Shown here: one piece after another, positions 7,935 to 17,619 of the stretch
Layout of the letters: each line of letters begins with the position of its first letter
How positions within the stretch are numbered: the first letter of the stretch is position 1
DNA from: Hydrocarboniphaga sp965279055
GTDB taxonomy: Bacteria; Pseudomonadota; Gammaproteobacteria; Nevskiales; Nevskiaceae
DNA length: 64,000 bases
Direction of reading: 5' to 3'
NCBI RefSeq assembly: GCF_965279055.1
Contig: NZ_OZ257125.1
Span: forward strand, 4,526,001-4,590,000
Made by a program: the position numbers and the translations under genes
The notes under the pieces: model-generated
Databases searched by the model: none
Told to the model about the DNA's origin: nothing
What the model saw: the letters and a program-made list of their open reading frames with translations, nothing else

Positions 7935-10133
7935 TCAGTACAAGTCCACCGGATCCACATCCAGCGACCAGCGCACCGCGCGGGCGCCCGGCAGGGTGTC
8001 GAGCAGTGGCGGCCAGGGTTTGAGCGCGCGGTGCAGCGCGCTGCGTTCCTGCGCCTGCAGCAGCAGCTGGGCGCGGTAACGGCCGGCGCGGCGCTCCATC
8101 GGCGCCGGTACCGGGCCCAGCGCCTGCAAGCCCTCGACGACGGGCAGACAGCCCAGCGCGGCCTCGAGGAACGCGATCGCGGCCTGCTCGGTTTTGGCCT
8201 CGGCGCGCAGCAGCGCCAGGTGCGCGAACGGCGGCAGGCCGGCGATGCGGCGCTCGGCGATCAGCAGTTCGGCGAGGCCGTCGTAGCCCTGGCCGACCAG
8301 GCGCAGCAGCGCCGGGTGTTCGGGCTGATGGGTCTGCACCAGCACCTCGCCGCGGCGCTCGGCGCGGCCGGCGCGGCCGGCGACCTGGGTCAGCAGCTGG
8401 CCCATGCGTTCCAGCGAACGGAAATCGACGCTGAACAGCGATGCGTCGGCGTCGACGATACCGACCAGGGACAGCCCGGCGAAGTCGTGGCCCTTGGCCA
8501 GCATCTGCGTGCCGACCAGGATGTCGACACGGCCTTCGCGGGTGTCGCGCAGCACGGTATCCAGGGCCTTGAAGCTGCGCAGCCGGTCGCTGTCGAAGCG
8601 CTCGACCCGCGCCTCGGGGAAGCGCTCGCGCAGCCCCTCCTCGACACGCTCGGTGCCCTGCCCCAGCGGCACCAGCTGTTTGCTCTGGCACTGCGGGCAG
8701 ACGCGCGGCGCCGCCTGCCGCGCGCCGCAGTGATGGCAGATCAGCCGGCCGCGGCCGCGATGCAGCGTCATCCGCGAATCGCAGTGCTTGCACTGCGCGG
8801 TCCAGCCGCAGTCGTGGCACAGCAGCGCCGGCGCGTAGCCGCGGCGGTTGATGAACAGCAGCACCTGGCCGCCGTCCGCGAGATGGCGCGCGACCGCGAC
8901 CGCCAGCGCCGGCGACAGGCCGTCCTTCAGCGGCATGCCGCGCACGTCGAGCAGTTGCAGCCGCGGCGGCGGCACCTGGCGCACGCGCTGCGGTAGCTTC
9001 AGCCAGGCGTAGCGGCCGTTCTGCGCATGCACCAGCGTCTCCAGCGACGGCGTCGCCGAGCCCAGGATCACCGGCGCGCCGGCACGCTGGCCGCGCAGCA
9101 CGGCGAGGTCGCGCGCCGAATAGCGCAGGCCGTCCTGCTGCTTGAACGAGACGTCGTGCTCCTCGTCCACGATCACCAGGCCCAGCCGCGGCAGCGGCAG
9201 CAGCACCGCCGAACGCGTGCCGACGACGATCGGAAGGATCCCGGCGCGCGCGCGCAGCCAGACCTGGCCGCGCTCGGTCTCGCTGAGTGCCGAGTGCGAG
9301 CCGGCGACCGCGGCCGCGCCGAAGCGCTCGCGCACGCGCTGCAGCAGCTGCGGCGTCAGGCCGATCTCCGGCACCAGCACCAGCACCTGCTTGCCCGCCG
9401 CCAGCGCGGCGGCGATCGCGCGCAGGTAGACCTCGGTCTTGCCGCTGCCGGTCACCCCGTGCAGCAGATGCACGCCGAAGCCGGACGATGCCGACAATGC
9501 GTCGACCGCGCGCGCCTGATCGTCGGTCAATGCCGGAAGATCGGCCGGATTCGGCAGCACGACCGCCGGCGCGGCCGGCGCCGGGTCGGCGCTCTCCGCG
9601 ATCCAGGCTTCGTCCAGCGCGCGGCGCAGGGTCGCGGCGGGCGCGCTCAGCGCGGCACGTTCGGCCGCCGCGGTGTCGAGCCGGGAGAGCAGCTCGCGCA
9701 GCTTTTTCGAGCGCGCCGGCAAGGCCGCCAGCGCAGCGCGGCCGGCGTCGGTGATCGCATAGCGCAGCGGCCGTTTCAGCACCGCCGGCTCGTCGGCGCG
9801 CAGCGCCACCGGCAGCATCGCCGCGACGACTTCGCCGATCGGGTGGCGGTAGTAGTCGGCGATCCAGGCGGCCAGCCCGAGCTGGTCTTCCGACAGCATC
9901 GCTTCCGCGTCCAGCACGCGCAGCAGTTCGCGGTAGTGGCCCTCGGCGGCGCTGGGGTCCGGCGCGACGCCGGTCTTCAGCACCACGCCGGTGAGTTCGC
10001 GGCGGCCGAACGGCAGGCGCACGCGCATCCCCGCAAGCAGCGCGTTTTCGGCCTCGATTTCGGCCGGAACCTGATAGTCGAAAGCGGTGTACAGCGGTAC
10101 CGGAACCGCCACCGAAACCAGACGCCGGGTCAT
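7935..10133 (-). CDS. priA: Primosomal replication restart helicase PriA
   Basis: 732 residues. A superfamily 2 helicase that reloads the replisome at stalled forks. Seen in order: the N-terminal 3'-DNA-binding region (SVAVPVPLYTAFDYQVP), Walker A GVTGSGKTEVYLR near residue 225, DEEH box VIVDEEHDVSFKQQDG, and the zinc-binding cysteines in CHDCGW, CKHCDS, CHHCGA and CPQCQS, followed by helicase motifs V-VI (LVGTQMLAKGHDF, VAGRAGRAERRG). Full length for the family. The start ATG follows a 274-base gap after tamB. Confidence 0.97.
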   Translation of the reverse strand: MTRRLVSVAVPVPLYTAFDYQVPAEIEAENALLAGMRVRLPFGRRELTGVVLKTGVAPDPSAAEGHYRELLRVLDAEAMLSEDQLGLAAWIADYYRHPIGEVVAAMLPVALRADEPAVLKRPLRYAITDAGRAALAALPARSKKLRELLSRLDTAAAERAALSAPAATLRRALDEAWIAESADPAPAAPAVVLPNPADLPALTDDQARAVDALSASSGFGVHLLHGVTGSGKTEVYLRAIAAALAAGKQVLVLVPEIGLTPQLLQRVRERFGAAAVAGSHSALSETERGQVWLRARAGILPIVVGTRSAVLLPLPRLGLVIVDEEHDVSFKQQDGLRYSARDLAVLRGQRAGAPVILGSATPSLETLVHAQNGRYAWLKLPQRVRQVPPPRLQLLDVRGMPLKDGLSPALAVAVARHLADGGQVLLFINRRGYAPALLCHDCGWTAQCKHCDSRMTLHRGRGRLICHHCGARQAAPRVCPQCQSKQLVPLGQGTERVEEGLRERFPEARVERFDSDRLRSFKALDTVLRDTREGRVDILVGTQMLAKGHDFAGLSLVGIVDADASLFSVDFRSLERMGQLLTQVAGRAGRAERRGEVLVQTHQPEHPALLRLVGQGYDGLAELLIAERRIAGLPPFAHLALLRAEAKTEQAAIAFLEAALGCLPVVEGLQALGPVPAPMERRAGRYRAQLLLQAQERSALHRALKPWPPLLDTLPGARAVRWSLDVDPVDLY

Positions 10134-10407
10134 CCGCCCGGCTTGTGGATAACGTTGGGGAAAGAAACCGGAGCCGGCCGCTGCGTCAATCCACCGTGCA
10201 AGTCAAGCGGTTTCTTTAGGGCTTCGACACAAAAAATCATTTCTTTACCGATCAGGTGCTTGCGACGCTGTTACGAAGCGGTGACAGAAGTATGACTTGA
10301 CCGGAATGCCCGCCGGATATTAGGCGCCGCTGTGCATAGGCGGTGCCGGCCGATTATGCCGGAGCGCGCCGCAATGGCGCCGTTCCGGCCAGCTTTGCGG
10401 CGATGGG
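10134..10407. other. Intergenic region upstream of priA, downstream of tamB
   Basis: No open frame with coding character. The stretch 10195-10320 is clearly richer in A/T than the flanks (runs such as ACAAAAAATCATTTCTTT), which suits a promoter for priA on the minus strand, but no convincing -35/-10 pair could be fixed. No REP of family A or B is present here. Confidence 0.4.
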
Positions 10408-13400
10408 TCAGCGCGTTTCGACCTGATACAGCAGGTCGCCGCCGGCGAAGTTGGACTGGTCGCCGCTGCCGGATTCGGTGGACAGCTTGAAGCCCCGGCC
10501 AAGGTCGTACAGCAGCTTGAACACCTGCCCGGGCTGGAACAGGCCGACGCCGTACGAGACGAAGATTTTCGGCGTCAGGTATTTGCCGACGGTCAGCCGC
10601 GCCTGCTCCTGGGTTTCGCCGGGGTCGGCGCCGAGCGAGATCGAATCCAGCCCCAGGCCCTTCTGCAGGCCGGAGGCGAGCAGGCTGCCGCCGCCCAGGC
10701 CCAGCGCCATCGCCGCGCCGGTCAGCGCGCTGCGGTCCTGCGAGCTGGTCGAGGATTGCTCCAGCGGCTGGCCGTAGAGCAGCCAGGACAGCTGCTGCTG
10801 CTGGGTCATGCTCGGGCTGGAGTACAGCGACAGCACCGGCTTCTCCAGGCTGCCGCGCACGTAGATGCCGACGGTGACCTCGTCGGTCTCCTTCTTCTCG
10901 GCCTTGATCTCCAGGCCGGGCTTGGCGATCGGGCCGCCGTTGAACAGCAATTTGCCGGTCTCGATGCGCAGGTCCTGGCCATAGGCCTTGTACTCGCCGT
11001 CCTCGAGATGGAATTCGCCGTAGCCCAGGGTTTCGCGGCCGGGCTGGTCGACCGCGGTGACCGCGCCTTCGAGCCGGGTCTTCAGGCCGTAGCCTTCGAG
11101 CTTGACCTTGTCGCCCAGCACCAGCTTGACCTCGGTGGCCAGGCTGAAGGATTCGGCCGGCTCCGGCGCCTTGCCGCTGGCGTCGACGATGACCTGGTCC
11201 GACGACGGCCCGACGCCGGTGTCCTCGCCCTGCTGCAGGCGCACGTCGGCGCGCGGGATCGTCAGCCGGCCCTTGAGGCTGGCCTCCTTGCCGGACAAGG
11301 TGAAGCGCAGGTTCGGCGAGGCCCAGACCTGGGCCTGCGCCAGGTTGGCGACCTGGAAGTTGTCGCCGTCGACCTGCACCACCAGCTTCAGGCCCTCGCT
11401 GTTCTCGGTCGGCAGGCTCGCCGGCGGCGGCGGTTGCGTCGACAGCGACGGCTCCGGCCCGACCGCGGTCGGCGTCGCCGCCTGGCCGGCCTGGGCGTTG
11501 GCATTGGCGGTTTCGGTCGGCGGCGCGGCAGCCGCGGCGACCGTCGCGGCGGTGACCTCGTCGGTCCTGGCGTCGTTGCTCTTGCGCCGCGTATTCGGCG
11601 CCGGCGAGCCCGACACCGGCTCCACCGCCAGCGGCCCGCTGAGCACCTGGCCGTCGACATGCAGCTTGCCGCCGCCGGAGGTGGCGTCGGCGACCAGGTG
11701 CACGCTGCCGTCGGGCTGGCCGGTGACGGTCGCGTTCAGATCGGCCAGCTCGATGCCCGGCCGGGTCAGCTTCATCGTGCCGCCGGTGAGCCTGGCTTCG
11801 CCCTGGAATTCCGGCGCGCTGAGCTTGCCGCCGATGCGGTAGGCGCCGGCGAGCTTGCCGGTGGCGCTGCTGATTTCGTTGGACAGCACCGCGAGGAAGG
11901 CCAGATCGGGGAAGTCGATGCGGATGTCGCCGCTGAGCGGCCGATCGCCCAGCACCTCTCCCGGCGCCAGCGTGGCATCGCCCTCGATGCCGCCGACTTC
12001 CAGCGGCAGGCGCAACTCGGCGCGGCCCTGCTCGGGCGCGTCGGACACGGTCAGATGCGCCGGCAGGAACTTGAACTTGCGCTCGCCGAGCTGCATCGAG
12101 CCGGCGGTGGTGGTGAGCTCGGCATTGGCCTGGCGCAGCACGCCGCCGGAGATCTCCACCGCGGCAGTGCCGTTGAGCTCGCCTTCGATTTTCATGTCGT
12201 CCGGCATCAGCGCCTTGAACGAGGCGAACGCGAGCTGCTCGATCTGCAGCCTGGCCTGGACCTGATCCGGCGCCTGGTGCGCCTCGACGCAGACCTTGCC
12301 GGGATTGGCGCTCCAGCAGGCCGGGCCGAGGTCATTGCGCTGCGCCGACAGCAGCAGCGGCGCGGCCTGCTCCAGGCTCCAGGCCGGCAGCTTGGCCGGC
12401 GTGACATGGCCTTCGCCGATCTGCCCCTGCCAGAGCTGCGCTTTATCGTCCCAGCCGCCGGCCAGCGAAACGTCGGCCTTGATGTCGTGGCTGGCGAGCG
12501 CGAGCTTGAGCCGGTGATCGCCGCGCGTGCCCTCGCCGTGCAGCTCGACGCTGTCCAGGTGCGTGCCGACCATCAGGTCCTTGGCCTGAGCGTCGAGCAT
12601 CAGCGCGCCGTTCCAGTCGAACTCGGTTTTCAGCTTCAGGCTGGCCAGCGAATAATCCTGCCAGCTGGCACGCGCCAGCTCCGCCTCGGCGCTGAGGCTC
12701 GGCGCTTTCAAGGTGCCGCGCAAATGCGCGCTCGCGTTGATGCTGCCGCCCAGTCCCGGCGCGAGTTCGTTCATGTGCGGACTGACCAGCCTGGCCTGCA
12801 CATCGTAAGGCTCGCTGGCGCGGCCGCTGGCGGTCAGCACGCTGGCGCCGCTGCGCAGCTCGAGGCTGGCGATATCGAGAACCTGGTCGGCGTAGCGGCC
12901 TTCGGCGTCGAGTTTCAGCGGGTAATTGCGCAGCCTGGAGTCGTGCAGCGCGATCGTGAAACGCAGCGCCGGTTCGGCCGCGTTGCTCTTCTGCGCGAGT
13001 TCGCCCTCGACGCTGAATTCGCCGTTGATGTCACCGGGCCAGCCGGGCAGCAGCAAGCCCGGATCGAACTTTTCGACTTTGCCTTTCAGCGCACCGCCGG
13101 GCTGCGGCGCCCAGGCGAGCTGGCCGGCGGCTTCGAGCAGGCCTGTGCCGACCTGCAGCTTCAGCGCCTGCAGATCCACCGATTGCAGCGTGCCGCTGCC
13201 GCGCGTGGTCACATGCCCGGCCTGCTGCTGCGCGACCAGGTCGGCGTCCAGATCGAAAGCATATTGTTCGGGCAGGCCCTTGAACGACAGCGCGCCGCGC
13301 GCGCTCTGGTACGGCGGCGGCGTCTTCGCGTTCGCAGCGGACGGCGGCGGCGCGATCATCGGCCAGCTCAGTTGCGTCCACTGCGCCCTTGCGTCGAGCT

Positions 13401-14256
13401 GGCCGTTCCAGCGGCCATCCGCCTTGAGCTGCCCGTGGTCGCCGAGCGCGGCGGCGAGGCTGAACTGGATATCGCTCCACGGGCCTTTCAGCGTCGCTTC
13501 GCCTTGCTGGCTGCTGACCATCGGCGGCGCATCGGCAGCGGCGCCGGCGACGCCCGGCAGCGGCCACACCAGATCGCGCCAGGCGATCTGCAGATCGCTC
13601 GCGCTCTTGTAGCCGACGAAGCCTTTCGCTGTCGCCAGCACCGGCGACAGCACCGACAGCTTGCGCACGGTGACGCCCTTGCCGCTGAGGTCGACATCGC
13701 CCTGCAGCGAGATATGCCCGGCCTGCGGATAGTCCGCCTCGAGCTTTTTGATGGTGAGGCGCGAGCCGATCCAGCGGCCGCTGATTTCTGCGTGCGGCAG
13801 CACGATCGGCTGTTCGGCGCCCGCCAGCCACAGCTTCAGATCGTCGACCCGCAAATACTCGAGGCCGATGTTGACCGGCAGCCGCGACAGCGGCGGCGCA
13901 TCGCTGGGCGGCGACGGCGAGTCACTGGGCTTGAGATGCACCTCGAGCCCGCTGGCGCTCAAGTCCTGCACCGACACCAGGCGCTCGTAGAGCCGCAGCG
14001 GCTTCCAGTTCAGCTTCAGGCTTTTCGCGGTGACCAGCACGTAGCGGTCTTCATACGAAATATCGCGCCATTCCAGCGCGCCGCTGATGTCGCCACGGCG
14101 TTCGCCGATGCTGATTTTCGCGCCGATCAGCGGCGCCAGCTTGTCGAGCAGCACGCCATTGCCGGCCTCGCTGGCGATCAGCCACCAGAGTCCGCCGGGC
14201 AGGCTCAGCGAGAAGAACAGGAACAGCGCGCCGGCGGCGAGCAGGACGCGCTTCAT
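10408..14256 (-). CDS. tamB: TamB, translocation and assembly module inner-membrane component
   Basis: 1282 residues. A single N-terminal membrane anchor (VLLAAGALFLFFSLSLPG) precedes a very long AsmA/TamB-type beta-rich periplasmic domain, and the C-terminal 380 residues are the DUF490 (TamB) domain ending GGDLLYQVETR. Family members span the periplasm, work with TamA, and are implicated in outer-membrane protein insertion and lipid transport. Just before DUF490 is an Ala/Thr/Pro-rich low-complexity stretch of about 75 residues that looks like a flexible insertion. The start codon is preceded by AGGTG at a good distance and is copied three more times upstream in the tandem array. Confidence 0.95.
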   Translation of the reverse strand: MKRVLLAAGALFLFFSLSLPGGLWWLIASEAGNGVLLDKLAPLIGAKISIGERRGDISGALEWRDISYEDRYVLVTAKSLKLNWKPLRLYERLVSVQDLSASGLEVHLKPSDSPSPPSDAPPLSRLPVNIGLEYLRVDDLKLWLAGAEQPIVLPHAEISGRWIGSRLTIKKLEADYPQAGHISLQGDVDLSGKGVTVRKLSVLSPVLATAKGFVGYKSASDLQIAWRDLVWPLPGVAGAAADAPPMVSSQQGEATLKGPWSDIQFSLAAALGDHGQLKADGRWNGQLDARAQWTQLSWPMIAPPPSAANAKTPPPYQSARGALSFKGLPEQYAFDLDADLVAQQQAGHVTTRGSGTLQSVDLQALKLQVGTGLLEAAGQLAWAPQPGGALKGKVEKFDPGLLLPGWPGDINGEFSVEGELAQKSNAAEPALRFTIALHDSRLRNYPLKLDAEGRYADQVLDIASLELRSGASVLTASGRASEPYDVQARLVSPHMNELAPGLGGSINASAHLRGTLKAPSLSAEAELARASWQDYSLASLKLKTEFDWNGALMLDAQAKDLMVGTHLDSVELHGEGTRGDHRLKLALASHDIKADVSLAGGWDDKAQLWQGQIGEGHVTPAKLPAWSLEQAAPLLLSAQRNDLGPACWSANPGKVCVEAHQAPDQVQARLQIEQLAFASFKALMPDDMKIEGELNGTAAVEISGGVLRQANAELTTTAGSMQLGERKFKFLPAHLTVSDAPEQGRAELRLPLEVGGIEGDATLAPGEVLGDRPLSGDIRIDFPDLAFLAVLSNEISSATGKLAGAYRIGGKLSAPEFQGEARLTGGTMKLTRPGIELADLNATVTGQPDGSVHLVADATSGGGKLHVDGQVLSGPLAVEPVSGSPAPNTRRKSNDARTDEVTAATVAAAAAPPTETANANAQAGQAATPTAVGPEPSLSTQPPPPASLPTENSEGLKLVVQVDGDNFQVANLAQAQVWASPNLRFTLSGKEASLKGRLTIPRADVRLQQGEDTGVGPSSDQVIVDASGKAPEPAESFSLATEVKLVLGDKVKLEGYGLKTRLEGAVTAVDQPGRETLGYGEFHLEDGEYKAYGQDLRIETGKLLFNGGPIAKPGLEIKAEKKETDEVTVGIYVRGSLEKPVLSLYSSPSMTQQQQLSWLLYGQPLEQSSTSSQDRSALTGAAMALGLGGGSLLASGLQKGLGLDSISLGADPGETQEQARLTVGKYLTPKIFVSYGVGLFQPGQVFKLLYDLGRGFKLSTESGSGDQSNFAGGDLLYQVETR

Positions 14257-15110
14257 ACGATCACACCTCGACTCTCCGTTCCTCCCGAGTAGCTTTGCGC
14301 AGCAAAGCGTATCGAGGGACGCATCGAGCGCGGCCGGCTCCCTCGATACGCCGCGCAGGCGCGGCTACTCGGGACGAACGGGGGATGGTCGGGCATCCCA
14401 AACGAGAACATTACAGCCCCACCCGCACGCCGATATGCAGGCGCAGGCCGATGAACGAGCAGGACGCGCTTCATACGATCACACCTCGACTCTGCGTTCC
14501 TCCCGAGTAGCTTTGCGCAGCAAAGCGTATCGAGGGAGGCATCGAGCGCGGCCGGCTCCCTCGATACGCCGCGCAGGCGCGGCTACTCGGGACGAACGGG
14601 GGGTGGTCGGGCATCCCAAACGAGAACATTACAGCCCCACCCGCAAGCCGATATGCAGGCGCGGGCCGATGAACGAGCAGGACGCGTTTCATACGATCAC
14701 ACCTCGACTTTCCGTTCCTCCCGAGTAGCTTTGCGCAGCAAAGCGTATCGAGGGACGCATCGAGCGCGGCCGGCTCCCTCGATACGCCGCGCAGGCGCGG
14801 CTACTCGGGACGAACGGGGGGCGGTCGGGCATCCCAAGCGAGAACATCACAGCCCCACCCTCACGCCGATATGCAGACGCAGGCCGATGAACGAGCAGGA
14901 CGCGCTTCATACGATCACACCTCGACTCTGCGTTCCTCCCGAGTAGCTTTGCGCAGCAAAGCGTATCGAGGGACGCATCGAGCGCGGCCGGCTCCCTCGA
15001 TACGCCGCGCAGGCGCGGCTACTCGGGACGAACGGGGGGCGGTCGGGCATCCCAAGCGAGAACATCACAGCCCCACCCTCACGCCGATATGCAGGCGCAG
15101 GCCGATGAAC
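14239..15110. repeat. Four tandem 218-bp units spanning the tamA-tamB junction
   Basis: Units are 14239-14456, 14457-14674, 14675-14892 and 14893-15110, an exact period of 218 bases. Each unit holds the first six codons of tamB, its ribosome binding site, one family-A GTAG REP pair, and the last 15 codons plus stop of tamA. Removing three copies leaves a 154-base ancestral spacer. The join between units is GATGAAC/GAGCAGG, where tamA sequence meets tamB sequence with about one base of shared sequence. Units 1 and 2 share variants (CCCAAACGAG, CATTACAG) and units 3 and 4 share others (CCCAAGCGAG, CATCACAG). On the minus strand each unit creates an open frame of 73 codons; see findings. Confidence 0.95.
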
Positions 15111-16903
15111 TGGCCTTCGGCGTCGCCGGTCAGCGGGTGCGCGAGGTCGAGCTGGAAGCTGCCGACCGGCGCGCGGTAGCGCACGCCGGCGCCGACACCG
15201 AAGTACTGCTTGGGCAGGAACCGGTCGTCGGCGCCGCCCGAATCGACGAACACGGCGGCGCCCCAGGCGCCCTTGATGTTGCGTTCGAGTTCGGCGCTGA
15301 ACGTGGCCAGGTACTGGCCGCCGATGACATTGCCGTTGGCATCGGTGCCGATCGACTCGTAGCTGTAGCCGCGCACGCTCTGATCGCCGCCGGCGAAGAA
15401 ACGCTGCGACGCCGGCAGATCCGCGAAGCGGTCGTGAAAGTTGGCGCCGAGTTCCATGCGCCCGAGCAGGCGCGTCTTGTAGTTCAGCGAATACACGCCG
15501 CGCGTCTGCAGGTAGGTGCGCACGAACGAGGTGTTCGACAGCAGATTGTTCTGCGCGCCATGCACGTCGGCGAACAGGTACCAGCCGCGATGCGCGAAGA
15601 TCGGATCGTCGGCGTCGGTGCGGGTGAACGACACGCCCGGCGTCATCAGGTCGGCGGTGGTCACCTGGGCGACGCGCTGGGTGACCTGATTGCCATCCGT
15701 GTCGACCTTCGGCATACCGGTAACCGGATCGATGTCCACCGCGTCGCGCATGAACGTCGATTCTTCGTGCGTGTACTCCAGGTACACGCGGCGCTGCCAT
15801 TCGCCCGGATGGCGATTCAGGCTGACACCCAGCGTGTACTTGTCGGTGTCGCCGTCCTTCAGGTCTTCCTGATCCTGTAGGCCGCTGAAGGTGATGTTCT
15901 CGCCGGGCTTGCTGCCCTGCGGCACACGGTAGTTGGCGGCCAGCGTGTCCTTGATCTGCGACACGCGCGCGCTGGCGTCGAGGTTGTGGCCCCATTGGTT
16001 GATCTGCCGCCATTCGGTGCCCAGCGAAATGCGCGCGCCGGTGTCGGTACCGTAGCCGAGGCCGCCTTCATAGCGATGCTTCTTGCGCGGCGTGGTGTGG
16101 ATCACCAGCGGCACGCGGTGCTCTGCGTCGGCCTCGGTGCGCTGCGGCGTGATTTCCACCGACTGGAAGTAGCCCAGATCGCTGAGCGCGAACTGCTGGT
16201 CGAGCAGTTTCTGCGGGTCGAAAGGCTCGCCTTCCCTGAGGCTGATGTAGCGCTCCAGAAACGCCTGATTCAGGCCCTGCTCGCCGTCCTGCTGCAGGCT
16301 GACGCGGCCGAAGGCGTAGCGCGGACCGGTCTGCAGGTGCAGGTAAATTTCGGCCTGGCGCAATTGCGGATTCACGCGCAGCTCGCTGACCGCCCAGTAG
16401 GCGTCGAGGAAGCCGCCGGCATAGGCAGCGTCGGTGAGCTGCTTCTTGGCCTCTTCGTAGTCGGCGTGCTTGAGCCGGTCGCCCTGCGTCAGCCGGCGAT
16501 TGGCGCGGCGCAGCGCCTGCTTGAAGGCCTCGTGGTCGGCGCCTTCGCCGAGCAACTGGATGTCGATCTTGCTGATCAGCGTCGGCTCGCCGGCGTCGAC
16601 GTGGTAGTGCGCCTGCCAGTTCGGCCCCGAGCCGGTCAGCTCGGCCTCGATCACCGGCGTGTACCAGCCGAAAGGCTGCAGCGCGCTGCGGATGTCGGCC
16701 GGCGCCTGCTCGTGCAGACGCTCGACCAGCGACTCGCTCAAGTCCTTTCGGTCGCCCTGCTGACGGATCGCCAGCCGTGCCAGCACATTGGCTTTCTCGT
16801 CGGGGCCGAGGCCGCTGACGTCCACGTGCACGCCGTCGGCCGCACGCGCGGCCGACACGCAGAGCAGGAGCAGCAGGCAGGTTGCGGTGAAACGACGGAT
16901 CAT
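15065..16903 (-). CDS. tamA: TamA, outer-membrane assembly factor (Omp85 family)
   Basis: 612 residues. Signal peptide MIRRFTATCLLLLLCVSAARA, then POTRA-type domains (for example KIDIQLLGEGADHEAFKQAL and RVSLQQDGEQGLNQAFLERY), then a 16-strand type barrel with the Omp85 marks RFFAGGDQSVRGYSYESIG (loop 6 VRGF/Y-like motif) and a C-terminal strand ending HIGVRVGL. Partner of TamB, which follows on the same strand. The last 15 codons fall in the 218-bp tandem array. Confidence 0.95.
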   Translation of the reverse strand: MIRRFTATCLLLLLCVSAARAADGVHVDVSGLGPDEKANVLARLAIRQQGDRKDLSESLVERLHEQAPADIRSALQPFGWYTPVIEAELTGSGPNWQAHYHVDAGEPTLISKIDIQLLGEGADHEAFKQALRRANRRLTQGDRLKHADYEEAKKQLTDAAYAGGFLDAYWAVSELRVNPQLRQAEIYLHLQTGPRYAFGRVSLQQDGEQGLNQAFLERYISLREGEPFDPQKLLDQQFALSDLGYFQSVEITPQRTEADAEHRVPLVIHTTPRKKHRYEGGLGYGTDTGARISLGTEWRQINQWGHNLDASARVSQIKDTLAANYRVPQGSKPGENITFSGLQDQEDLKDGDTDKYTLGVSLNRHPGEWQRRVYLEYTHEESTFMRDAVDIDPVTGMPKVDTDGNQVTQRVAQVTTADLMTPGVSFTRTDADDPIFAHRGWYLFADVHGAQNNLLSNTSFVRTYLQTRGVYSLNYKTRLLGRMELGANFHDRFADLPASQRFFAGGDQSVRGYSYESIGTDANGNVIGGQYLATFSAELERNIKGAWGAAVFVDSGGADDRFLPKQYFGVGAGVRYRAPVGSFQLDLAHPLTGDAEGQFIGLRLHIGVRVGL

Positions 16904-17007
16904 CGTCCCGCAGTTTATTCGATGACGACGGCGCGGGGCCGTCCGGTTACAGCGCCGTCGCGGCGCGCCGGGCGACGCGACGGGCTCAGTGCATCAGCGG
17001 TCGACGA

Positions 17008-17517
17008 TCAGCCGCGCCACAGGTTGTCGACGTTGACCTTGCCGTCGCTGACCACCTTGCGCGACAGCTCGACCGCGCGATAGATCATCGGCACCGACTT
17101 GACCTTGCCCGACAGCAGCACTTCGCCGTTGAGCACCGACACCGCGATGCGGCCGCGCAGCTTGGGGTCGTTGGACAGGATGTCGATGACCTTGGCGGCG
17201 ATGTCGCGATCGGCCTGGGTCATCGTGTACGGCGTGATGTCCTCGACCACTTCGGCACCGGTGAGGATGCGCGCCTCGACGCCGCTGATCGGCGCCGCGG
17301 CCTCGGCGGGCGCCGACATCGCAACGCTCTGGGTCGCTGCCGCCGGCGTGCTGGCTGCGACCGGTGCGACGGCGGGCGTAGCGGCCAGCGGCGCAACGGC
17401 TTCGGGCGCCGACTCGGAAGAATCGGCCATCGCCGGCGCGGCGATGACAACAGCGGCGCTCAGCACCAGGCCGAGGCTGGTGCGGCGGAAGAAATTCAGC
17501 TGATTCGAGTGATACAT
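17008..17517 (-). CDS. Secreted BON domain protein
   Basis: 169 residues from the ATG at 17515-17517, which has a strong AAGGAG site 7 bases upstream. N-terminal signal peptide ends near VIAAPAMADSSESAP. An Ala/Pro-rich linker (residues 40-90) leads to one BON domain (DRDIAAKVIDILSNDPKLRG, then ISVLNGEVLLSGKVKSVP). BON domains are thought to bind phospholipid or other envelope material, as in OsmY and Kbp. Same strand as the CsbD and second BON genes but separated by a terminator at 17620. Confidence 0.88.
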   Translation of the reverse strand: MYHSNQLNFFRRTSLGLVLSAAVVIAAPAMADSSESAPEAVAPLAATPAVAPVAASTPAAATQSVAMSAPAEAAAPISGVEARILTGAEVVEDITPYTMTQADRDIAAKVIDILSNDPKLRGRIAVSVLNGEVLLSGKVKSVPMIYRAVELSRKVVSDGKVNVDNLWRG

Positions 17518-17619
17518 GGCGTTCTCCTTTTGCATCGGATCCGCGACCGATCCCGGCGCGGAAGGTTCATGCTGAGCTTGAAGCATACGTCAGCGAATGC
17601 CAGATGGATGCCAGAACGC

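Noticed and set aside
10756..14292. 1178-codon open frame on the plus strand, antisense to tamB
   Set aside because: It is the complement of the TamB reading frame in GC-rich DNA, rich in Arg/Ala/Gln/Asp with no recognisable domain. TamB on the other strand is well supported.
14239..15110. Tandem array considered as a CRISPR array
   Set aside because: The units are whole 218-base copies with no distinct short repeats and spacers, and no cas genes are nearby.
14907..16013. 368-codon minus-strand frame overlapping the end of tamA
   Set aside because: It is an alternative frame of tamA that reads on into the repeat unit by chance; TamA is well supported in its own frame.
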